Source: Ostrinia nubilalis (lineage: Eukaryota > Arthropoda > Insecta > Lepidoptera > Crambidae). Taken from it: DNA of 64,000 nucleotides. The translations under genes and the position numbers were made by a program. Location of the stretch: the NCBI RefSeq assembly GCF_963855985.1, contig NC_087104.1, positions 2,976,001 to 3,040,000 on the forward strand, given 5' to 3'. The notes beneath the pieces were generated by a model. That model saw nothing but the letters and a program-made list of their open reading frames with translations. It was not told the origin of the DNA and did no database searches. Below, piece by piece: positions 11,271 to 22,871 of the stretch (the stretch's first letter is position 1; each line of letters begins with the position of its first letter).

Positions 11271-11621
11271 GAGCGACTTACGCAGTTTACAGGACTAAAA
11301 TTAAATGAAAATTGTATCTTATTGGTTACTGGTGTCAACTACCTAACTGTATGATTTTTTACAGTTTTAGAGTCAGGGGAGTTGAAACTTTTTTTTTAGT
11401 TTTTTTCCTGTAAACACTTTTGCCCTCGCCTGTACCTTAGGGTTAAGGGTAAGTGAATTGCGCAGATGGTCGCTCCACTTAATGACACGTTCGCGAGTCG
11501 AAATATACCGGCTAATAGAATATTCTGTGAGTAGACATCGTTGAAAAATGTTAGGGTTCGGTTGGGAAATGTAGAGCGATGACGGGCGTTTTATTTCGAG
11601 GTAAATGGTACGTGGAAATCC

Positions 11622-11680
11622 TTGGGGGAGGCCTTTGTCCAGCAGTGGACGTCTTTCGGCTGAAACGAACGAACGAACGA
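11622..11680 (+). mobile_element. Tiny LINE 3' end with (GAAC)n tail
   Basis: CTTGGGGGAGGCCTTTGTCC followed by AGCAGTGGACGTC, GGCTGAAA and a (CGAA)n tail. It is a second LINE subfamily; longer minus-strand relative at 57717-57940, and a (GAAA)n-tailed one at 28545-28598. Confidence 0.7.
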
Positions 11681-13177
11681 AATGGTACGTTTATCCATCA
11701 ATAAAACATAGTTTGCGACAGGTGCATCTTATGTGCAAATATGCATAGTTCGCATAAAGCTTTAGCTAATTTAAATTCTATATTTTCAGACGGAAAAATA
11801 ATCTCACCAGTCGCGAATTTACTTGGTGGAGAAATCTAGAATAAAATCTAGATAGATTAAACATGCAGCAATCGCTTCTTTTTTGTTCCTAATTAATTTA
11901 AAATTCAATCATATGCATGGCTCACGGAACCTCGAGAATGGGACCAGTCGTATTATCATTGTTTATTTATTTACTAACGTTCAGCAGTTGAAAAATCAGA
12001 ACCACAATATTGTTACAATATTCAATAAATTACAGTCGTACAAAGTACATGTGTGTTTACTTTATAAACGAAAGGAAACTAGGGGGTACCTACTCACTTT
12101 TGTAAACATAAAGTAGTTAATTAATTAAATATGTAGTGGTATTCTATGTACTGTACATACCTGAAATGTAAATATCTCTGTGGCATTGGGTTAGTTTATT
12201 AGTAGCAAGATCGCGACGTTTAACTGTATGACTCAATTTTTGACTACAAAAAGTAACTGAGAGCTTTTTTGTGCCATGAGCTCAATAATGACGTGGAATC
12301 ATCATGAATCATGAGCCCTTTCTTCATAATCGATGTTGACGTAATCTGTAGTACCTAGTGCCATCTTTCTGATTAATCCTAAGAGGTATGTATGTAGGTA
12401 TGTACTTGTAGGCAATATCCGTAATAATAAATCGTAAGGTCCTTGAAAACTTAAAGTTCTCAATAAGTTCATTTAGTTTTTTATTTTTTATTATTGAAAT
12501 ACACTTTCTGTGGCCGTTCAGACTGAAACATTATCAGTAGCAGCTACGCACCTGAAAAACTGTGGACTCTTTAACTTGATGGACCAACGACTTGCTAAAG
12601 GTTGCAATCGAAATGGATGCAGGCATCACAGGGCTGTTGTAGGAGGAATTTGTCCAGCAAAAGGGATTTTTCAAGAAAGAGGAGCAACCCTTACTATTAT
12701 TGAAACGTTTGATGTGCCTTCATCTAACTAAACCTTCAGTTCTAGTAAATCATGATTACAGTGTTAAATACTTTGTATCTGTAGGCTAAATACTTAAGCA
12801 CTTAGTAACTACTTGTTAAAGTTTTACCACGTGCGTTATGTTTCTTGGTATTGCTTTAACGCGTTTTCCCCATAAACAACGCAGGGCAGCCCTCGAAGTG
12901 TGTCAAGAGCGTAATATACATAATTCTGTTGTGCGTCTGTCCGTCGATAACTCATTTCTCTGCACAATTGCAGCTTGCAGTTTCTTGGAATTTGACAGAT
13001 GCGTAATTTAAGGCGAAGATGCTTTTTGAAAAGAGAAGGAAAACGTTTTATGAATGACCTATATGTAGGTATAGAAGAGAAATGTATTCCAGGAGAGTAA
13101 AAAAAAATTGAAGTTATCACATATCTAGTAGAGTTAAGTATTCAAAATAAAATTTTCTGAATAAGTTTTACCCAATT

Positions 13178-13270
13178 ACTTTATTTATTTATTTAAACTT
13201 TTAGCACACATACAAACAATGCACTGTGGCGGACTTAATGCCGGATGGCATTCTCTGCCTGTCAATCACG
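13178..13270 (-). mobile_element. LINE 3' end with (TAAA)n tail
   Basis: A TTTATTTATTTA tail followed by GCACTGTGGCGGACTTAATG, shared with 16496-16566. Read on the minus strand this is a non-LTR 3' end with an A-rich simple tail. Confidence 0.6.
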
Positions 13271-13772
13271 GGTCATGCAGAAAGAGTAAGGCGGTGCAAA
13301 AAAATTACATTTGGATAATACAATACCTACTTACATAAGATTACATAAAATAAATAACATAATACAAATAAATTTATCATTATCATGAAATTACATAGAA
13401 TTGATTGTAATTCAAAACTTTTTATGTTTTATGCTTTTTAAAAAATCAAAATCAAAATCAAAAATATTTATTCAGTTTAGACCACAAGTGGCAATTATGT
13501 GTTAAAATGTCTAAGAATTCTGTAAATATCCTGTACATTAAATAATAACAGGTTAATACCAGTTTTGGCTCCCTATTTCTGCAATCCCCAAAGCGACCCC
13601 AATTTATGATTAGTACTGCGGTTTTCCTTATACACCACTCGAATAATGAACCTAATAGGTAAACAGTCCACAGGACAAGAATTTCAATTGAAAAAACTCA
13701 TCGTCATCGGGTAATGTAGTGTCCACTGCAGAAGCACGACCCTCTCTAATTTACCAAGTTAAATGGACGACC

Positions 13773-14125
13773 AGAACCTTGCTGCCCCATCGGCCGTCAG
13801 TTCTGCGTACTATGTGCCCTGCCCATTGCCACTTCAGCTTGCTAATCCGTCGGGCTATGTCAGCGACTTTAGTTCGTTTACGGATTTCCTCATTTCTGAT
13901 TCGATCTCGCAAAGAAACACCAAGCATAGCCCTCTGCATAGCACGCTGTGCGTACCGGAAGGCGCAGCGTGGGACGTCCACCTACAAGGTGGACCGACGA
14001 CATCGTAAAGGTAGCAGGGAAACACTGGACGCAGGCCGCTACCAATCGATCAACGTGGAAAGCATTAGGGGAGGCCTATGTTCAGCAGTGGACGTCCTAT
14101 GGCTGACATGATGATGATGATGATG
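13773..14125. mobile_element. RTE-like LINE insertion with inverted 5' segment, 12-bp TSD
   Basis: AAATGGACGACC occurs at 13761-13772 and 14126-14137 as a target duplication. Within it, 13773 to about 13960 encodes on the minus strand the upstream LINE region (RDRIRNEEIRKRTKVADIAR then LKWQWAGHIVRRTDGRWGSK). From about 13961 to 14125 the plus strand carries the 3' end and the (GAT)n tail. An inverted 5' half and normal 3' half within one TSD is the structure expected from twin priming. Confidence 0.82.
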
Positions 14126-14359
14126 AAATGGACGACCTAGCCTATACTGCCCATGCTGGCCAGATGGGTTAGGGAGGCCTGATATTCCTAATTTTGTTTC
14201 ATAGTCGTCTTCTAAGACATCTACAGGAAGACTAAGAGTGGGCGAATCACATAGCTCAAATCCTCTTAAGTCCAACTAAGGCTTTAAGAAGGTTTAATGA
14301 TAAAAGACATTGATAAGATATTTGTTACTCTTTATTATTCTGGGCACTATGCGGTCTAT

Positions 14360-14698
14360 GTCTGGGTCGCACCATCTTACTTTAGCCATAACGTCAAAAC
14401 GTCAAAACTCTGTCAAACTCCAAACAAAAACGCCGGTTATGGTTATTCTTCTTCTCAGTTGGTACACTCTTGCCAGAGTGGTCGTGGTCATTATTTTGAA
14501 TCACGATTCAGTGATGCTCCTCGTAATACGGCGCCATTCCTCGCGGAATGCAGCTTTCCGGGCACTTTCGCTAACCGAACACTTAGTTGCGGCCTTGATC
14601 TGGTCCGTCCATCTCATTTGTGATCTACCACGTGGTCTGGTGCCCTCAACTTTTGGTTATGGTTATAGTTACGGTTTAAAGTCAGGTGGTGCAACGCC
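14360..14698. repeat. MITE (GGGTTGCACCAC family) split by a LINE
   Basis: The outer parts TCTGGGTCGCACCATCTTAC and GGTGGTGCAACGCC pair as terminal inverted repeats. Relatives are at 17529-17640 and 29581-29698. The centre is displaced by the insertion at 14447-14654. Confidence 0.65.
14447..14654 (-). mobile_element. 5'-truncated LINE with (GAA)n tail and 12-bp TSD
   Basis: GGTTATGGTTAT stands on both sides (14435-14446, 14655-14666). The minus strand encodes a LINE-type C-terminal segment, GRPRGRSQMRWTDQIKAATK, and ends in GAAGAAGAA. It is a different family from the (GAT)n-tailed LINE. Confidence 0.8.
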
Positions 14699-15390
14699 TA
14701 AATGTGGGCCTACTGTTTCTACGTCTATAGCGCAATAATCTATACTGAGACATTAAGTACCGCTTACACACCTAAGAATAGCTGGTCTATAATTATTTGG
14801 TCATAAACATCAATAATTCAATAACAAACCTGTCTATGTGTCTATGTTTTGTCATGCTAATTGTAAGCGTATCATTGTACCATTGTAGGTAATACAATTT
14901 TAATGGGTTTGTTGCACAGCTGTAGATGATTTTCCGTATTATGTTGTCAAGTGTTCCATATTTTTGTACCTGGCACGCCGCCACTTTTATTATTAAAACT
15001 TCCAGAAAGGACACAATATATTTAACCTTTGTGTATCAGACTCTGCAAGAGTGCAATAAAGTCTAGGTAAACCTTACGGAATAGTCCCGTTTTAAGATGA
15101 ATTGGTGGCTAGTTTCTTTTAACATCTACAGAAGTATAGTCTTTGCTAAGGAGCAAACATGACATTAACCGGTACGTCATCAGACCGACGAGGCGACGCC
15201 AAGTGCGTCATTTTACTCTAGTTATAAACTTAAAAAGGACCATTGCCTCGTAGGCGTAAATGACCTAACGTAAAAGCATATTACTCACGTACTAGCTATG
15301 GGACCAGCGAAGGCAAAGTTCAGCGCATAAGTAGCTGATGATGCACACGGATGTCACGCCTCTAGTAGTAACGAAAGGAAATTCTATTAA

Positions 15391-15549
15391 GAGTAGGCGC
15401 ACACCGTTGATTTTTCGTCGGCCAGTTGATCAGTATGGGCATGTATGGGAGTGCGCACACTACGCCGATTCGATTTGGCCGATTCTTCATACAATTTAAA
15501 ATCGGGCACAACTATCGGCCAACTAAAAATCAACGGTGTGCGCCTACTC
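15391..15549. repeat. MITE with GAGTAGGCGCACACCG terminal repeats
   Basis: About 25 bp at 15391-15415 is perfectly inverted at 15525-15549. A 159-bp unit without coding content, lying between two diverged copies of a local segment (15226-15390 and 15570-15850). Confidence 0.75.
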
Positions 15550-16127
15550 TGAATCAGGAACAAAAAGGTAAAAATAAAAGGGACTTTTGATTAGTAGGCG
15601 TAGATGCCTTAAAATGGATGCGTTGCTCATCCACCCACTAGCTATGGGACCAGAGTGCAGGGCTACTCCGAACAACATGGTCCGAAGTTTCGAATGTTTC
15701 CATCCCTCTCATGCAAAGCGAAATGCCTGAATGAGCGACAGTGACAGTAACTACGTTAAGGTATATCCCTGATGGGTAATCAAAGTTCATCCCGTGAGTA
15801 ACAGAGCTGATGATGCATACGGATGTCACGCCGGTGGTGATGACTAACTAGAAATTATTCAATAAATTCATTAAATACTCGCAAACAATGAGGAAATTGC
15901 GCACCGTTTCACGAAGCTTGAAATCGATGTGCATAATTTAGATAGCTGTGGCGATAAAAGCAATGAAATTAATAAATTAATATCTTGGTATTAGATTAGC
16001 ACAGTTATGGGCATAATTAAGTAGTTGTAAGCTCTTATATTTTAAAAGTTTAATATTATCATCATCAGGCCTCCGTAGCCTGTCGGGTCAGCATAGAAGC
16101 CTTAGCCTGGGCCAAATTCTCTACTAA

Positions 16128-16288
16128 GGGCCATCCATAAAGTACGTCACACGAATTTCATGATTTTTTGACCCCCCCTCCGTCCTTGTAGGACCACTTA
16201 GGACCCCTCCCACCCCTTGTCACACCATGTCACACTTTGTCAACCCCCTCCCCCCCTCTTTACGTGTGACGTACTTTATGGTTGACCC
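16128..16288. repeat. MITE, GGGCCATCCATAAAGTACGTCAC family
   Basis: The left end GGGCCATCCATAAAGTACG pairs with the right end near 16288. The body is C-rich with runs of seven or more C. A relative at 39419-41060 has been split by later insertions. Confidence 0.75.
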
Positions 16289-16495
16289 CTTAGCCTCTAG
16301 AAATTAGAAGTTCCTGCATTGGAGACTAAATGACCTGATGATGAAGATGATGATGATGGTGATGTATTTTTTGGACGCATTGGCATTGGCCGTTGGTCCG
16401 ATTGGCCATGTATATCCGACCTTATTCCGACAATAAAACCGTTAGGATGTTTTCTAAATAAATAAACTGAATTTTTTAACTCGTGTTACGAGGAA

Positions 16496-16566
16496 GGATT
16501 TATTTATTTTATTTATTTACACTTTTGCACATACAACTGTACAGTGGCGGACTTAATGCCAGGATT
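16496..16566 (-). mobile_element. LINE 3' end with (TAAA)n tail
   Basis: Same 3' terminus as 13178-13270: TTTATTTATTT, GCACATACAA, then CAGTGGCGGACTTAATGCC. Confidence 0.6.
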
Positions 16567-17528
16567 AACTTAATATTTTTCTTGGGTACTTACTAGTTTA
16601 CAATTACATACTTGGGTATCTTTTATAATATTATTTATAAAATATAACTAACATAAAACGAATTAATTGATTTGCTTGCTGAGTAATTAATAGCTAAAAT
16701 ATGGTGATTTGAGAAATACGTGAGTAATAAAAATATCTGTCTGCCAGTATAATTGTTCAGGTTTTATCTGTATTGGGTCTTTTTGCTTTCAAATAGATGT
16801 AAAGATGTGCCTAAATGTAGAGTCGATAAGTCATTTCATACTTGGACTCGCATTTCCTTCAGTTTATCACAGAAACATCACTCAACAATTTCCTTATAAA
16901 TCACTTAATTTTAACAATAAAATACCCGTTGTTATAGTTCTAAACTCCCAAATATTCGGTAGAGCAAACTAATTTAGAACGTTTTCAGTATTTCACTCTA
17001 CTAATAAAGAATTTGAAATATGTGTTTGAAACACATTGAACACGTTTTTGAATTTATTTCTTAATTGTAAATGGCGAAGGCCTCTGCCTGAAGTAGTCAT
17101 TACCTAGCTTCTTTTGGTTTTATTAACATTTTAAAAACTTGGCCAGCTCCCAAGATTACATTAAAATTTCACCTTCCAATAAGTACCTACTTAAGTATGA
17201 TAATTAAAGATGACTCAATCGCATCGAGACGAATGGGTATCAGCCTTCATAAGAGACAAGACTCGATAGCAATGGCCGAATTCTCCGCCATTTTTAACGT
17301 GTCGATTTCTTAAAACCAGTGCGACGGGTCCCGTTTGGATGTTTTCCTTCTCTTGCGTAACTTGTCTTGAGAAGCAATTAGTGCAATAAAACATCCTTAA
17401 CTACGAAAATAAAAGCATTATAGCAATGTTTATCATTTTGCTTTATATCAAAGTCTATTTAAAAAAAGTCAAATGCGGATATACAAGATTTTGTAAATGG
17501 CGTAAATAAATTCGTCTTTTTATATTAA

Positions 17529-17640
17529 GCCTGGGTTGCACTACTTTAACTGTAACACACGTCAAAAGTCTGCCAAACTCCATACAAAAACTCTGGTTAA
17601 AGTTAGTTACCGTCAAAGTTAAGGTGGTGCAACTCAACCT
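17529..17640. repeat. MITE (GGGTTGCACCAC family)
   Basis: Terminal inverted repeats GCCTGGGTTGCAC and GGTGGTGCAACTC. The interior shares AAACTCCATACAAAAA with 29581-29698. Confidence 0.65.
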
Positions 17641-18251
17641 ATCTCTCATTACTTTTTTTTTAAATTTGTTGACGCACCCTTAATATCTCATGCGCCTATT
17701 CATCATGGAGGTTTTCCAGCTCTTATGGTCAAAAACCAAGTAAGGCAATTTAATCACTAATTATGGTACCTACTGTAAGTCGATCGTGTCATTTCAAAAC
17801 AATGGCATAGTGGTTTTAATTGTTTTTTTTTCCACGTAGTGTTTAAAGTATTTAAACCAATATTTTATTAAAAAAAAAGAAGAAAATTAAACATTTATTG
17901 CAGTACATACACACACATCTGACACATCACTGAATTAAGTTTGATTCCTAAGCATTTTCTTGTAGACATAAATAAAAAATAAAAAGACTAAACTAAACAC
18001 TTCAAACTTTCTTTTATCATTAAGCTCCTAAGAAGTTTCAATGCATTAATTTATATGCAAATGAGTATAAAAAGCAGGAAATTATCAAAGAGCATTCAAA
18101 GCACTTTCATCTATTTGTAGTTTCAAACTTGTCACCTTAATTAGATGACATCGACCTTTGGGAACAATCCTCAAAATCGGTAGAAAAACAAGTAGAGCGG
18201 ACACACCTATGTAGTAACGTTCTATGACATTCAATTTCACATAAGGTATAA

Positions 18252-18375
18252 GTCCAAGATGGGACTGCAACTGCAGGCGACACTGCAGCTGAGGCTGCGG
18301 TTGACTGCAGTGAAAAAGAAAAAGTCAAAGAAACCGTGGTGGCTTGCAGTTTGTGGTCTGCAGTTCATCTTGGAC
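18252..18375. repeat. Probable MITE with GTCCAAGATG ends
   Basis: GTCCAAGATG at 18252-18261 is inverted at 18366-18375. The interior has repeated CTGCAG motifs. Confidence 0.45.
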
Positions 18376-19069
18376 GTAGTACTTGTACCTATACTAAAAG
18401 GATGAAGAGTTGAAAGTCAAACAAAGAAAATGCGAGTGTTTTTCCTTAAGATATCAGCTACTACGAGCTCGATATAATATTTTTGTGTCTCTATCCATTA
18501 GTTAATGCTTTTATATCAGTCATGCTGTCTGTGATAGAGAGTTACAACCTGTTCTTTCATAAAAATATGCTGCATAAGAATTATATAGTTGATTTGTTAG
18601 ATAGTTTTTAACAATCGGTCTTTCAAGAATAATCGGTGTCTCTACATTTTACGATATGATATCTCGTTAGTGATGATAGATTTCGAGTGACTCCAGGATC
18701 GCAGGCTTGGCGTAGACCCAAAAATCCGGTCTAGATTTAACCATGATAGTTATAACGTAGGCTGACTGAAAACAACTTTCATTCGGATTTATTTTTTGAT
18801 GTCTGACAGAAATATTGTTCCGCTCGATAAAATTTATCTAATAGTGGTGCTAAAGTTGTCAAGGCGAGTTATTTTTTTAGTTCATTATTTATTTTTGTCA
18901 TAACAAGTATTAGTTCTATAATCCAACCACTTAATTTCTGTCTAAAAGATATCGTGTGGGTATCTAGAATATTGTACAGTTCAAAAAGTTTGTTAGATAG
19001 TAAACTTGAAAAAGTTTAGAGGCGTGACTATCCTTTTCTTTCAAGCGGACTTTTTTAATAAGTACGAGC

Positions 19070-20168
19070 CTCAGATCATAGAAGGGAATAGATGTGAAAC
19101 GGGGGCGTGGCGCGTGTCTCCGCGATATGCCCAGAAACGAACATCGGCCGCGTAGCTAGGTTAGTCGCGATTCAGTCGTACTAAGGATATGTTCTCCGAT
19201 ATTTTGGATAATGCGTCGTTACGTGCAATAAAACAAGTGAAACGAAGAACTACAGGAACAATGGAGTCATTTACTACATGTAAGTATTGCAAATCCATTG
19301 GTATTTTGCTTATAAATAAAAAAAACTAAACATTTTTACGAACGAATTCAGTGCCGTAACAGTTACTGCGATATCGAAATCAGTGGTGATAAAAATTCTA
19401 ACACGCTTGTACATTGACGATTTAGTTAGCAACCACTTTATGTCATGCTCAACTACTGCGCAATGTATTTAATTTCTTCCGATATCCACTGTCGTGTGAA
19501 AATAAACAGTACAGCCGCATGTGCCGGTCGTAACATAGTGCCGTGCTCGTGTTCTAATGCGGTTTCCTATTATCGATAAATAGAAGTAAATTATAATTTT
19601 CTATTTTGTAATTTTAAATTAAAAAATGATGTGTTACTTGCGATTATAAGATTTTACAAAAAAATAATAACAGTAGAAGTAATTAGTAACTGTCAACTAT
19701 GTAATTACTATAAGAGCTAGTTGAAAGCCTAATAGTCATTATTTTTGATAAACATATGCGGTACGCAGATCGCCATAATTAAAAAATAAATGGGTGATAG
19801 TAGTTAATAATAACGTATAATAATAAAAAGGTTTTCATACATAAGCATTTTGTGAAATCAGTTTCGAGCCTTGCCCCTAGCGATTTATAGTATCGATATT
19901 TTGTCGACTCCATTTTATCTTTGTTCTCTCACTAACTAGTTGTCAAAGTGTGCGTCACGTCACGCGGCCATTGATTGGCCAGAAGCCATGCCTTATGGCC
20001 AATCACAGCACTTTTAAGCCGGTTGCACATGTTGTCGTAGACTCTCAGTCGCTTTGTTTTTACACAGTTGAATGTGTGTGTGGGAGCTGTGGTGGGGGAA
20101 ATGTGGGGACACTGGTTCTCGTTGTAGTTACGCGCGACTTCATATCTATTCTCTTTCTATGATCTGAG
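19070..20168. mobile_element. hAT-like 1.1 kb TIR element with 8-bp TSD
   Basis: CTCAGATCATAGAA begins the element and is inverted at the right end near 20168. GTACGAGC stands directly outside both ends (19062-19069, 20169-20176). An 8-bp duplication is typical of hAT or P-type transposons. A CAGT initiator-like site near 19172, an ATG at 19261 (MESFTTCKYC) and a good donor at 19280 lie inside. No transposase body was found, so this copy is non-autonomous or decayed. Confidence 0.75.
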
Positions 20169-20410
20169 GTACGAGCACTGTGGTACCAGTATTATCTGAA
20201 CCTCCACTGCTCTCTATTATTGATTAGTCAATGCTAATATTAACAGTTAAAAGGTCATTGAACTTCAGTAGTGCAAAATAATATTTCATATTTTTTATGA
20301 ACATCGTAAATTACTTATCGCTTGTTTTTGTTTATGAAAATGTATTATATTCAGTGGTTTAATGGCATTAAATAAATTAACATTTTCCCCAAAAACGACG
20401 TCATTGGTAC

Positions 20411-20543
20411 TGATTAAATTCAACTTTTTAGTGTGTTTCTTTGATATTAAAGTAATTAAAATGTAAGTGATTTTCACTGATTAAATTCAACTTTTTAGTG
20501 TGTTTCTTTGATATTAAAGTAATTAAAATGTAAGTGATTTTCA
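20411..20543 (+). repeat. 67-bp direct tandem duplication
   Basis: A unit starting TGATTAAATTCAACTTTTTA is repeated head-to-tail from 20478 with near identity. No gene is involved. Confidence 0.8.
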
Positions 20544-21453
20544 AACTCAGTCCAGATAGGTACTCCTATTTATTCTTTTTAGCCAAAATCTACTGGAAGG
20601 TTAAGTTAGTACCAGGAGAAAGTTAACTGTCATTAGACTTGCAAACTTTGCAATGCAAAGAAAATTATAAGAAAATGGAAAAATGAATTGTTTATCGTTA
20701 CAATGCAAATCTCGATTCATTTCTCATTTTTATCGTAGAGGATATTTCGTTGCTCTAATAACGTCAGTTTAGCTACTCGGATTAAAACCTAGAGACATGC
20801 AACCAAATGAGTGAAGACGTGACTTCAGACACACCACTTATACTTAGTGACTTTAGATCCCATATTCGTAATGATATACAATTGAGCATGTATGACTAAC
20901 TAGAAAACCCCATCGTTTATATTCAACAGTTCGAGTAATTCGGCATTGGCATTGCTCTGCGATAGAAACAGGAAAGTACCTACCTCATATGTTTACTACG
21001 AGTCTATGACGCTTCGTATGTCATTGACATGGATTGATTACACATTGGTGTCATAAGAATTCGACTTAACTTTGGGACTGACACACAACACATTACGTGT
21101 ATTTATAAAATTCGATAACCAGTGTGTTTAGGGTGACCATGGTTTATGAGGAAAATGTTGGTTCAAACAAGATTCGGCGTCGCACACGCTTTTAAATTGC
21201 TTGCGTATACTTTTAAGTGTATAAGTAGTCATCAACAGCCGACTTGTTTAATTTAAAACAAATAGATTAACGGAGGTCTAAGATAAGTATGTATTTCGAA
21301 GTTCTTACAAGAATAAAATTTAATTCAAGTCGCTGAAATTACTTTGGCTTCAAAATGGCAATAACAGACTAATTTAGGCACTATGCCAAAGTTTTTATTT
21401 TACTGCGTATTTAAATAAACAATGACACATACCTTTTAATGCTTTGATATCTG

Positions 21454-21550
21454 TAGGTCTAGAATGCGCGCCGCGATAAGATTTTATCGCGTGATAAGCT
21501 CATACGTTTGTCGTATAAAATCATCGGTAAGATTTTATCAGGAAGCGCAT
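21454..21550. repeat. GTAGGYCTA-ATGCGCGC repeat
   Basis: GTAGGTCTAGAATGCGCGC at its start resembles 43592-43740 (GTAGGCCTAAGATGCGCGC). Both contain several GATAAG/TTATC pairs. Probable MITE family; ends unclear. Confidence 0.45.
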
Positions 21551-21709
21551 CAGCCTGCCTCGTTGCAAAAAAAATAATTATTTCTGAAAATATTTGTTGT
21601 GTACAATAATCCGCGATTTTTCTTATCTCATGGTTACCCTAAGCTGTCCACACTTCTCATAAGATATACTCGCGTCGCCCGCGGCTCGCCTCAGTGCGCC
21701 GGCGCTGCT

Positions 21710-21834
21710 CAGTCGAGCAACTCTAAATATACACGAATATACACAAGTATACACGTCTGTATACAATTATACATATTACGCGAGTGTGATAGTTTGGAAG
21801 CTGTGATAGTGTTTTGTGAAAGTTTTAGCTAAAG
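21710..21834 (+). promoter_or_regulatory. Candidate transglutaminase promoter and 5' UTR exon
   Basis: A locally GC-rich patch holds two TCAGT initiator-like sites (21691 and 21710). They are followed by a leader without long frames and the donor AAAG/GTAATT at 21835. The first coding exon has an acceptor (TTTGTTTCAG, 27161-27170) in front of its 16-nt leader, so at least one upstream untranslated exon must exist. This is the best candidate seen, but no transcript supports it. Confidence 0.4.
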
Positions 21835-22330
21835 GTAATTTTTTTTTCCGTTATTTTTCGGTTCTTCGTGCGTGTGAAAATGTTAATTTATTGCGACTTT
21901 ATTTTTAAGACAGTAGAATTTAACATACAAGACGAAACTAGTTTTTTGTGAATTCAAATTTTCCATTGACACTTTAACGCTAATGTTATAGCTTTTTTTT
22001 TCGAAATTAGTGAGTAAATAATTTAAAAAGTTCATGCAGAAACTAAGTTGAGCTTTCCGATTGTCTTGAATGTGTAAAGTACATAAGTAGGTAAGGTACG
22101 AATCAAAGTTAGATAAACGTCCGAAATATCAATACATAATAATATTTTCTTACATGGAGTTACAATTTAACTTTTACTTTAACTACAGCATGGAAGCGTT
22201 TAGGTATGCATTATTTATATGAAGATTGCAGCTGGAGCTTTAACTCTACCTTATAACTGTCATTTTTTACATGAAAACATGCTTGTGGGATACATTAATG
22301 TTTATTGTTATTCCTCTTTGAAAGTTTCAT

Positions 22331-22440
22331 GCCTGCTTTCACCATCAATCCCTTTTTTAAGTGACCCCTATTTTAACACATAACAGGCATTTTGTTTTCA
22401 TAGGGGTCACTTAAAAATTAGGAATTGATTGAAAACGGGC
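22331..22440. repeat. MITE (GCCCGTTTTCACC family)
   Basis: The left arm GCCTGCTTTCACCATCAATC pairs with the right end GATTGAAAACGGGC. Inner arms TAAGTGACCCCTAT and ATAGGGGTCACTTA also pair. An intact relative of the copy split by Gypsy element 1. Confidence 0.75.
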
Positions 22441-22871
22441 ATCAGTTCATCTACAACTCTATTATTTTTTCCTACATTGAAATGTTTGCAAAAGATACGT
22501 CCGGCTTGTGATTCAAGGTAAATCATTTTTAAATCATTTTTTGAAGTTTTCTGAATTCAATTGACTTTTGCTAAATTGTTACAAATCGATTACTCACGTG
22601 TGAGTAAAGCTTTTACATCATAGAAGCGTGCCTGCACCCACTCATGTAATAGAAACGTCATAGTATTGCACTATGTACAAATAGTGCATTCCATAGCTAT
22701 AGCGAATAGTAGGTAATTAGTATTTAGTGACAGTCCATATATGAGAATTTTTTACTGAAAAACGAATGGTGTATAAGATTTTTTCGCCTTCCATTTCAAT
22801 TAAAATTAAGCCTGCTTTTGACCACGGCTCTAACAATACAGCCAAAACATCAAGCCGTGAGTAATAATTGT

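Larger units (their letters stand above)
10382..19069. other. Intergenic stretch, no supported gene
   Basis: AT-rich DNA between the IR75-like gene and the transglutaminase promoter region. It contains the LINE fragments and MITEs listed separately. Open frames such as 10770-11030 and 12510-12731 have no recognisable domain, no splice partners and no strong start context. Confidence 0.6.

Noticed and set aside
12510..12731. 73-codon open frame
   Set aside because: Short, isolated and unlike any family known to me.
14297..14738. Two overlapping open frames of 108 and 142 codons
   Set aside because: They cross MITE and antisense LINE sequence.
19172..19279. Promoter and first exon of transglutaminase
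   Set aside because: Lies within a TIR element with an 8-bp duplication, and its ATG frame would stop soon after splicing to 27171. The candidate at 21710 is preferred.
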